DNA of 43,984 bases from a virus, in the IMG/VR virus record IMGVR_UViG_3300039106_000818, positions 1-43,984 of that record; one strand, given 5' to 3'. How positions within the stretch are numbered: position 1 is the stretch's first letter; each line of letters starts with the position of its first letter. Of the stretch, positions 1-8,700 are shown one piece after another. Below the pieces are notes generated by a model. That model was not told the DNA's origin. It made no database searches and saw only the letters and a program-made list of their open reading frames with translations. Position numbers and translations under genes: made by a program.

Positions 1-2
1 TT

Positions 3-3000
3 ACCGCAAACGCAATTTTGACCACGGGCGACGCTGCCGAGTCTGCGTACACGCGTCTTGTAGATCCAAAACAAACCCCGTTGGAATTGTGGAAGAAGAA
101 CCCGGATTACCAAAAACTTCTTGACGAAGGCAAAACCAGCGAAGAAGCTATTGTTGAAATAGCCACGGCCAAATCTCGCATAGCGGCTGTACTCGCGGCG
201 CCTTTGGCCTTGTTTGGTTTTGCTGGGGCCGAAGCAGCCATGGTATCCCGAGCGGCGGGCCAAGGTCTTGCAAGCATAGCAACGCCAAAGGGCGCGGCCA
301 AACTGTTTGCCAAAGAGATTATTGGCAACACCATTGAAGAAGGCGGAACTCAAGCTGCCGGCAACTTTGCAATTAGGTTGGTTGATCAAAGCCAAAAATT
401 GCTTGAGGGTGTGCCGGAGGCTATGGCCACGGCCACTGTTACCTCTGGGCCCTTTGCGGCCCGCGCGGTTCAAGCCCAAGTCCAAGATGCGTTTCGGGCT
501 CCGCCTGTCGACCAAGAGGCCCAGGCCTACGCCCGCCGAGCGCTGGACGTGCAGTCTTACGACGCCAACATCATCACGCCTCAGCAGCAGGCCCAGATCC
601 GAAAGGACCAGGAAGACCTTCAGAAGTCCACCAGCGCTGCCGACGTGGCAGCCGCAGCAGATAACCTGTCAGGGTCGTTGCCAGAGCTCCTGGTCCCGGC
701 TAACCGGGTCACGCCCCTGCCACCGAAGATCGAGCCAGTTGCAGAACTGCCGGCCAGGATCGAGCCTACGATTCCCGAGGTGGCTGCCGGGATAAACCCA
801 GAAGTCGAACAGCAGTTCGGCCTGGACAAGTTGCGCTTGAACGCTCCGCGCCCGCAACGCATTCAGGGTGAACCTGTCGCCAGTCTTACTGACGACAAAC
901 TCGCGGAAGTCGTTGACGACGAGAGCGCGCACCCAATGACCCGGCGCGGCGCAGCCATTGAGCTGACCGCTCGACGGGCTGAGCAGGCGCCGACGACAGC
1001 CATCACCCCGACGACCGCGACAGGGGCTTACGTTCAGCAGGCCGCGCCTCAGCAAGCGGTCATGCCCCAGACGGCGCAGATCGCAATCGAATCCAGGGTC
1101 TACACCCCTGGCGAGTTGGGCAAGCTGAGCCTTGGCCAAAGGCGAGATCTATCAAAGACTTTTGACCAAAGCGAGAACGAAGATGGCACTATTACATTCA
1201 CCGCCAAGCCCGGAATCCCTCCGGCCGCAAGTGCCCCGCCTGTTGCAGGCGCCGCAACCAACTTTGGTTTGGGCGCCGCCGAAGGGCGGGTGTCTAACGC
1301 CCCTGTTACGGCAACTGGAGATGCGGCCCGAGCCGACCTTCAAACCCGACTAGACGAGGCCGCAGCCAAGTACGGAATTACGGTTCCGGCCCTTACCGCT
1401 CCAGCAAAATCGGACGAGGCCGCAGTAAACGTCATTGCTGAAGCCTTGGGCCACACTGGCAAAGTCGTAGCCTACGCAGATGCCAACGGTGCAGACGGCT
1501 TTGAATTGGGCGGCAAGATCGCGATCAACACCAAGACCCAAAAGGGTGTTGCGGCCACGGCGTTTCACGAAAACCACCACATCATTGAACGGCTTGCAGA
1601 AGCGGATACCCAAGCTGGACGCGTTAACACGCCAGCTCAGCAATACGTGGTTTCGGTAAACGGTCTGTTTGACGACATGACGCCCGAGGGCAAACGGTCC
1701 TACGTCGAAAACTTCATACACAAGGATGAGCTGGCCAGCATTGCCGACCCTGTTGCGCGGGAACAACGCACCCAAGAACTTTTGTCGGCGCCAATGCTGC
1801 GCTCAGAAATGTCTGCTGACTTCATGGGCAATCGCGCCACGGATCGTCCGTTCTTGGCTGACCTGGCCCAGGCAGACCCTAAAGGGTTCGGTGGATTCGT
1901 GCAAAAGTGGATTGGCATTCTGGACAACATGCTGGTTCGCCTGCGTGGGGTTAAGGGCGCAGCTCGCGACAACTTGGAATCAATCAAGGTCGATCAGTAC
2001 CTTAACGATTTGAACCAAGCTAAAATGGTCGCGCGTGATGCTATGGTGGCATTCCGCAACGGCACGCTTCAGCAGTCTGCCCCAGCAACCACGCCCCTGG
2101 CATTTAGCCAGCAGCAAGGAGAAAGCAATGCACAGACCGGTATCCTCACAGGAACTGAAAACCTACCAGGACCACCAGAAGCAGGTGGACGAAGCCTTGG
2201 TACGGATCGGAGCGATCAGACCACCCCAAGCTACGGAACGGCCCGCGAAGGTGCCGTCTCCGTACTCGCCCGACATTACTCAACAACTCCCCGCCAAACC
2301 CTAAGCGGGACATACTATGGCCGAGGACTCAAAGGGGCAGAGCGTACTCGCCTGGACAGTAGCGCTGATCCTCGGCTTAAAAGCCGGGTCTATTTTTACG
2401 TTGACGAGGGCTCGGGCATTAGGCCGGAATCCGGAGTCGGTGGCGTTGCCCACGAGACCCAGCTCACCAACATCTACGACCCAAAAACCCAGCTCATAAA
2501 ACCGCAGCCTGACGCCAACGCTTTCGAGTCTGCCGTAATCAATGCCGGGTTTGACGGGTACATCGCACCGTTCGGGAACAACCAATCTGCCGTAGTGCTG
2601 CTGGGCCAGAAGCACAAGGCCGTGCCCGTGCGCAATTTGGGCAACGTGGCTTCGGCCGGCGCCCCTGTTGAAGCCTTGCCGACTGTGCTCAAGAAGGGCC
2701 TCATGTCGTCTGAGTTGGGCGCAATCGACACGTCCAATATCCCAGGTGCCCGCGTGCGCTCTGGAACCCTGGAGATACCGACAGAGCAGCGCGATGCTGC
2801 CAACGCCGAGCTGACCAGGATAGGCAGCACGATCCAGTTCAGCGGCAAAGAAATCGAAGCCCCGGCTCGGGTCATGTTTGAGGTTGCTCCGGACCCAAAC
2901 AACGCCCCACTTAAAGCCCGTTGGGACGCGGTGCCTTTTGACCGCAAGATCGAGATCAGTCAAAGGGTTGCTGAACAGGTGATGCCGAAGGTGTTCAAGC

Positions 3001-5276
3001 TGGCCGGAGTGCAGGCTGAACTGGCGCCCCAGCTTGGTGGATACCTTGACGACACCAGCCCGTCGTTTGCGGCGGTGGTCCCAAGCAGTGCGTCTGCTGA
3101 TCAGCTCATCGAAGTCGCCCACCTTGGCGGGTTTGGCCTGGCGCAAGACAGCATGATGGTCCTGGGCCTGAAGCCTTTCACCGGTTCGGAACCAACCAGC
3201 TTGATTACCGTGGGCCTGCCGGAGGATATGACCGGGCAAGCTCAGGTGCATTCGGTCTACCAGGCTTTGCGCAAACTGTCGCCAGAAAACATCAGCGGCC
3301 ACACAACAGTTGGCCGTGAAATGGTTTTGGCGGTGGCGTCAAATACACTTGATGAACTAATGCCGAAGATCCAAGGCGCGCTTAACGCCCGCCCGGAATC
3401 GTTCACGCTGAAATCAGACGAAGGCCACATGGCCTTCCCATCAAAAGAGGACTACGACTATGGTAACGCTGGAAGAGAAGGGGCCCCCAACCTTTTTGCA
3501 AAACGGCAAGAGGCTAGTGACCTCCGGCAGGAGGCCAGTGCCGCAATCGAAAGAGAGCTCGGTTCAGCCGAAGCCGGCTATCAAGGCGCCCTTGGGAGCG
3601 AAGTAGCTTTTTCACCCAGGCAAGATGGCTACCGCGACGTAGCCAAAAACCTGAACCTAAGCGATTCCGAATACAACGCAACCGCTTTGGGTCTGATGAC
3701 CGGCAAAACAAAGGCAGACACCTTTGCCGCGCCAAAGGTTGGCGGGCTTCCGGAAGTAGTTCAGTGGCTAAGTAAACGCCACGACGAATCAGGCAAACCC
3801 AGGCTTGACATATCCAAGCCCGGGGACCGCACGGTCTTGGCAAAATTGATGGCGTCTGAAGCCGTTGCCGCAATCCATAGCTCGGGTGACGCGGTCGAGT
3901 GGTACGACGAAACAATCGACAAAGCACTGCGGACCATGGCTGTCAAACACCCTGAGCTTGACACTGATCCCCATGCGCGAAATGCTTTCTTGGTAGCCGT
4001 GGCGATTGCGTCCCAGACCATGAATGTAGAAGACAACCTGAAGTACGCGTCAAGACAGTACGCGGCCTTTCGCCAAACTGGAAAATTTCCCGAGCTAGGC
4101 TCCGGCAAATCCAGTCCCGCCATGGCAAAGAACTTTGCTTTGGCCAACAGTTTGCTGGCCGACATGGGCCCGGATTTGTTTAGACGATTTTTGCAAACCG
4201 AAGTTACAAAGAAAGATTTGGAAAGCTTGGGCTACAAAATCTCTGGCGAGTCGATGTCTGAAAAGATGTTGGGCTCGGCAGTGTTTGGCCCCAAGATCGG
4301 TTTTGGTTTCTACTCAAATCTGACAGGCAATTTTGAGCCGGTCACTATGGACATGTGGTTCATGCGTACAGTCGGCCGCCTGGCCGGAACCCTGCCGGCT
4401 TTTGACCAGAAATTATTTTCTACGCAAGTGGCCAAGCTACGGACTGCGCTTGCAACAAAAGGCGATTCGTCTGTCGGCCTGTACGCTGCAGACTTTGATC
4501 CGGCGGCCGTTGCTGCTGCGCAACAGTCTGACGAAGGCGCAATTGCTTTGGCCCGGCAGGTTTACAGTTTGCACAACCGGCAATTCATCAAAGAGCGCGC
4601 CGCATTTGACTCCGGGAAACGCGTGAAAACGCCACTGGTTAGCGCGGCCACGTCCATTCTAAAATCGGTTGATAAGCCCACCGATTCGCCGAAGAGCGGG
4701 GGCGAGCGCCAGCATTTGCGCGATGTGGTGCGCCAGATGGTGGACTTGGTTGAACAGCAAACCGGGAAACGCGTACCGGCGGCGGCCTTGCAGGCTTTGA
4801 TCTGGTATCCAGAACAAGAGCTCTACAAGAAGCTTGGCGTCAAGTTGCGGGTAACCAGCCAAGACTACGCGGGCGCGGCAAAATCACTACTTACAAAAGA
4901 GGGTTTCGATGGAAAACGATTACTCGCAGCAACCGAATCCAGACCAGGATCAGCACGACCAGTGGCTGGTGGGCCAGTCGAGGGAACAGCTAACGCGCCT
5001 GGCGACGCGAACTTCGGCGCTGGCCCGCTTGTTGGAAAAGAACGGGCGGCTTTTCTCAGAACCAGAACCGACCGCCAACTCGCCCAAGAAAGCCTAAGCC
5101 AAAAGACCGAAGACATTTTTGCTGGTTTGGACAAACGAGGCCTTGCCAAAACCCGAGCCGAGATTGCGTTCACTGCCCGACCGGATGGCGCACAAATAAA
5201 ATACGTGCAAGAGAATTTCCACGACATCTTGATCCAGCTCGAAGACGCTGACAAGGTCAAAATCAACTGCGACTAA
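3..5276 (+). CDS. Giant polyvalent internal virion protein, 5'-truncated
   Basis: The reading frame is open to the left edge, so the true start lies outside the window; over 1,750 codons remain. It looks like the multidomain 'large polyvalent proteins' of phages, which are packaged and injected with the DNA. Counting from the TTG at 18, a zincin-like HENHH motif (HExxH) sits at residues 517-521, followed by a possible third-ligand segment SEMSADFMG. A domain near 750-890 (HYST, YGRGLKGAE, AGFDGY) resembles ADP-ribosyltransferase-like domains of polyvalent proteins. A late domain around 1200-1500 contains GPKIGFGF and VTMDMWFMR, recalling helix-hairpin-helix glycosylase-like phage domains. Linkers such as LAFSQQQ, NLFAKRQ, VAFSPRQ and IAFTARP recur. 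The last two assignments are by resemblance only. The gene is followed at 10 bp by the ferritin gene, so it probably belongs to the late rightward operon. Confidence 0.8.
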   Translation, partial: TANAILTTGDAAESAYTRLVDPKQTPLELWKKNPDYQKLLDEGKTSEEAIVEIATAKSRIAAVLAAPLALFGFAGAEAAMVSRAAGQGLASIATPKGAAKLFAKEIIGNTIEEGGTQAAGNFAIRLVDQSQKLLEGVPEAMATATVTSGPFAARAVQAQVQDAFRAPPVDQEAQAYARRALDVQSYDANIITPQQQAQIRKDQEDLQKSTSAADVAAAADNLSGSLPELLVPANRVTPLPPKIEPVAELPARIEPTIPEVAAGINPEVEQQFGLDKLRLNAPRPQRIQGEPVASLTDDKLAEVVDDESAHPMTRRGAAIELTARRAEQAPTTAITPTTATGAYVQQAAPQQAVMPQTAQIAIESRVYTPGELGKLSLGQRRDLSKTFDQSENEDGTITFTAKPGIPPAASAPPVAGAATNFGLGAAEGRVSNAPVTATGDAARADLQTRLDEAAAKYGITVPALTAPAKSDEAAVNVIAEALGHTGKVVAYADANGADGFELGGKIAINTKTQKGVAATAFHENHHIIERLAEADTQAGRVNTPAQQYVVSVNGLFDDMTPEGKRSYVENFIHKDELASIADPVAREQRTQELLSAPMLRSEMSADFMGNRATDRPFLADLAQADPKGFGGFVQKWIGILDNMLVRLRGVKGAARDNLESIKVDQYLNDLNQAKMVARDAMVAFRNGTLQQSAPATTPLAFSQQQGESNAQTGILTGTENLPGPPEAGGRSLGTDRSDQTTPSYGTAREGAVSVLARHYSTTPRQTLSGTYYGRGLKGAERTRLDSSADPRLKSRVYFYVDEGSGIRPESGVGGVAHETQLTNIYDPKTQLIKPQPDANAFESAVINAGFDGYIAPFGNNQSAVVLLGQKHKAVPVRNLGNVASAGAPVEALPTVLKKGLMSSELGAIDTSNIPGARVRSGTLEIPTEQRDAANAELTRIGSTIQFSGKEIEAPARVMFEVAPDPNNAPLKARWDAVPFDRKIEISQRVAEQVMPKVFKLAGVQAELAPQLGGYLDDTSPSFAAVVPSSASADQLIEVAHLGGFGLAQDSMMVLGLKPFTGSEPTSLITVGLPEDMTGQAQVHSVYQALRKLSPENISGHTTVGREMVLAVASNTLDELMPKIQGALNARPESFTLKSDEGHMAFPSKEDYDYGNAGREGAPNLFAKRQEASDLRQEASAAIERELGSAEAGYQGALGSEVAFSPRQDGYRDVAKNLNLSDSEYNATALGLMTGKTKADTFAAPKVGGLPEVVQWLSKRHDESGKPRLDISKPGDRTVLAKLMASEAVAAIHSSGDAVEWYDETIDKALRTMAVKHPELDTDPHARNAFLVAVAIASQTMNVEDNLKYASRQYAAFRQTGKFPELGSGKSSPAMAKNFALANSLLADMGPDLFRRFLQTEVTKKDLESLGYKISGESMSEKMLGSAVFGPKIGFGFYSNLTGNFEPVTMDMWFMRTVGRLAGTLPAFDQKLFSTQVAKLRTALATKGDSSVGLYAADFDPAAVAAAQQSDEGAIALARQVYSLHNRQFIKERAAFDSGKRVKTPLVSAATSILKSVDKPTDSPKSGGERQHLRDVVRQMVDLVEQQTGKRVPAAALQALIWYPEQELYKKLGVKLRVTSQDYAGAAKSLLTKEGFDGKRLLAATESRPGSARPVAGGPVEGTANAPGDANFGAGPLVGKERAAFLRTRTDRQLAQESLSQKTEDIFAGLDKRGLAKTRAEIAFTARPDGAQIKYVQENFHDILIQLEDADKVKINCD

Positions 5277-5286
5277 GGACCGAGCC

Positions 5287-5778
5287 ATGACACCCAAGAT
5301 GATGATCTCCGACGAACACAAAAGCATGCTGGACGAGGCTGTCCACTCAGAGCTGTACGCGTCGAACTTGTACAAGCACATTGCAAATCAGCTCCAGCGG
5401 ATCGGGTACTTTGGCGCAACCAAATTCTTCCTCAAGGAAAGCGTTGATGAGCTGGAGCATTACCAGCGGCACGTTGAATTCCAAAATGACGTGGGCACCG
5501 TGGCAGTCATTCCGGCAATCGAGGCAATGGACGAATCCATCAAGACCTTGAGCGACGCAATCGAGACCGGTTACGAAACCGAAGTCCAGCTCTACGAAGA
5601 CTACAAGCGCTGGTACAAAGGAACGTCCGGTGATCCGGTGGTCCAGCAGTTCCTGCTTCAGTTTCTTGAGATCCAGCGCACCAGTGTCGGCGAGTACGGC
5701 GACCTGCTGGCGCGCATCGATCTTGTCGATAAAGACAAGGCCGGCATGCTCCTGATCGACCAAGAACTGGGCGGTTAA
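5287..5778 (+). CDS. Ferritin (FtnA-like iron-storage protein)
   Basis: This 163-residue protein matches the length and layout of bacterial non-haem ferritin (E. coli FtnA, 165 aa). Four-helix-bundle signatures line up: E22 in HSELYASNLY (FtnA E17), E55 and H58 in DELEH (E50, H53), E97/E99 in GYETEVQLY (near E94) and Q130 (Q127), with the family-typical ending LLIDQELG. The position equivalent to FtnA E130 appears to be Thr or Ser, so the third iron site may be altered. The role would be oxidation of Fe(II) and storage of Fe(III) in a 24-mer shell. It lies 10 bp after one giant virion protein gene and 3 bp before another, clearly within the same operon. A structural role, iron supply during infection, or host-receptor mimicry are all possible. 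The family call is confident; the purpose is unknown. Confidence 0.88.
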   Translation: MTPKMMISDEHKSMLDEAVHSELYASNLYKHIANQLQRIGYFGATKFFLKESVDELEHYQRHVEFQNDVGTVAVIPAIEAMDESIKTLSDAIETGYETEVQLYEDYKRWYKGTSGDPVVQQFLLQFLEIQRTSVGEYGDLLARIDLVDKDKAGMLLIDQELGG

Positions 5779-5781
5779 GTC

Positions 5782-8700
5782 ATGGCCTGCAGGTACAAGT
5801 TTACGGACCAGGACGGCAAGGAACGGGTGATCGAAGGCCAGGCTGCGTTCAAAGCTTATCTGGTCGAAGGCGGACTCAAGTACCTGCTGCCGTCAATGCC
5901 TACCGCAGGCGTCGCTTTCAGCGCCAAGCAGGGCACTGCGCAGGACCTTAACGCCAAGCTCGAAGCGCAAATTCTTTCCGACTTCGACGGGGCTGTGCGC
6001 GAATACAGCGCCCTTCCTGGGACCAAGAACGGGCAGGTAGTTGACACTGACCAGGCACGGGAGCTGTCACCTGAATACCGGGCCGACCGCAGCTTGGCGC
6101 CTCAAGTCCATGAAGCTGCCAGCGCCTTTGCTCAAAGGATGTTTGAAGAGCGCATGGCCAAGGCCCCTGATGGCGCGCTGGTTGTGTTCATGGCTGGCGG
6201 GGGCGGGGCTGGCAAATCCAGCGCTGAGCACTTGCTAAGCAAAGACATGGCCCGGGCAAACACAATCTTGGACGGCACCCTGTCTGGCTACGACAAGGCC
6301 AATCGCAATGTGCAACTGGCTCTTGACAACAACCAATACGTTACAATTGCTTATGTCTACCGGGACCCTCTTGACGCCTTGGCCAACCCCAAGGGCGGGG
6401 TGCTTGAACGTGCTATGTCTCGGGGCCGAGCCGTAACTCTGCAAGCCCTAGTCAAAGGCCATGCGGGTTCCAGCGAGGTGGTTCGTAGACTTGCTCAAGA
6501 GTTTGGCGACAACCCCCGTTTCGTAGTTGAAGTGATTGACAATTCGCGCGGGCAGAACCGGTCTGCGTTTTCCACGCTTGACAACATTCCCGCAGTTAAG
6601 GCGGAAGGTTTACTGGAGAAATTCAAAGATGCAACAGACAAAGCCTTTGCTGAAGGCCGAATCAGCGAAACCATCTACAAGGCAACCACGACCCCCTATG
6701 ACACCCGCCAAACAGATGGAGGGCAGGGCCAACCAACTAGCGTTCAGCAAAGCGATCAAGGAGAAGTTCAAGAACGGATCGAGTTTGGCGAACCAGGAAA
6801 CCCCCTAAACCCCGAAGTATCTTTCAGCGCCCGGCAGAAGCCAGACCCTGAAAAGACGGTCACCGGGTACAAGCTGTTCCGGGTCAAGAAGGACCGGCCT
6901 GGCGAGCTCTTCCCCCTCTTTGTCCCTGTCTGGGGCGAAGGCGGCCCGCAGAAATTTGGCGCCCGAGATCCGCGCCGGCACGGGCTTGGTGTCCCCGTCG
7001 GGGAGTGGTTCGACGCTGAAGTCGGAGAGACCGCACCGTCTACCAAGACGGGCAAGCCTCAAGTCAAATCGTCCTTGGGAGCTTTGGCTTTCCGCCCAGG
7101 CTGGCACGCAGGCGATCTGCCCATTGCCACCCACATCGGCGGCGAACCCATCCCGCAGTTAGACAGCGAAAGCGGCAAGATGAAGTCCATGCCTTCGGTT
7201 CGCAAGAGCGACGAAGTGTGGGTGGAAATCAGCATGGCCGACGACGTTGACTGGCAAGCCGAAGCGGACAAGCGCGCGGTCCCGTACAAGACCAACAACC
7301 CAAAGACTGGCGCGGTGATAGGTCAGCCGAATCCGTCCACTGCGGCCATCACTGACGGCCTGCCTGTCGACGGCTTCTACCGGTACAAGACCAATCCGAA
7401 CATGACCGGCAACTGGCTGATCGGCGGATCGATGAAGGTCAATCGCATCCTGGACGACAGCGAAGTCAAGTCGATCAACGACGCGGCCGGCACCAAAGAT
7501 CTGCCCAGGGCTGAGCCTTTCGACTCAAAGGCCTACGGATTTGAACCGAACTTCAGCGCCAAGCAGGACTTGCCGGTGGACACCAAGCTGGAGCGCTGGG
7601 CCGACGGCATGTTCAAAGGACGCGGCAACGTAGCCGAATCCAAAATCTTGTCCGATCGTTTGCCGCACCCGGCTCTTTCAATGGGCCCGGGCGTCCCCTT
7701 GGGCGATCGCCAAGTTGTTGTCTTAGATGGCCACGCCTTGGACCACGCAGCTAAACACATTGAGGACGGCATTACGGCCCGCATGATTGGCCAACTTCCT
7801 GCGGCCTTGGGGTCCCCGCGCATGATTACTTTCCAGGGGCCTGGCCAGGCTTTGGTCATGCTACCCATTCGCGCAGCAAATGGCGCGCCAATAGTTGTTG
7901 CTTTGAAGAAGGAAGAAATCAAAGGCGGCGGCACGTCAATCAAGGTGACCCGTTTTGCAACCACTTATCCCCTGGAAAATTCCGCGTCTTACATTGTGCG
8001 CGAAATGAGAAAAGGCAACCGAGTATGGTTGCCTGAAGAAGAGGTTTCACGGCTTCGTGATTTACTTGGAAGGCTCAGTGCCACACAAGGTACTGGCCAA
8101 AACCAGCAGCTCACCAAAACACCGGCGCTTCCTCTTTCGAGGGGTGGCAACCAAGCCGTGAAGGAGATGAGTGTACTGTCTGACGAGGCCCTTGCCAAGA
8201 AGCAAGCCAACGAAAAAGGTTGGGAACGTGCAGTTGAATTGCTTTCGGTGCCAAATGACGCAGAAAAACAACTGCAGGGTGTAGCGTTCAGCAAGCGCCA
8301 ACCTGTCGGCAAAGAGACCGAGGGCTGGGTCCTCAGCAGAGACGAGCTGGGGCGTTTCCGCTTCGGTGCCGGGGCCAAGGCCTACCGCTACGCAGCGGAC
8401 ATCTCCAACGCGGTTCTGGACAAGATCAACCTCAAGCCTGTTAGCCCTGAGCTGTCGCGTTCGCTGCGCAAGATGAAGCTGGAAATCGAGAAGGCTCAGA
8501 ACCTGACTGTTGACGTGGCCAAGAACCTCAAAGACCTGCCAGAGCAAGAGCGAACAATGATCAGCGACATCATTGAAGGCGAACTCAAGCGCGGAGTCAA
8601 ACCAGAGCAACGCATTCTCGACTTGGCAGCGTCGATGCAGTCAATCATGTCTGAACAGACCGCAGAGCTGGTGAGCCTGGGCATGCTGTCGCCCGAAGCC

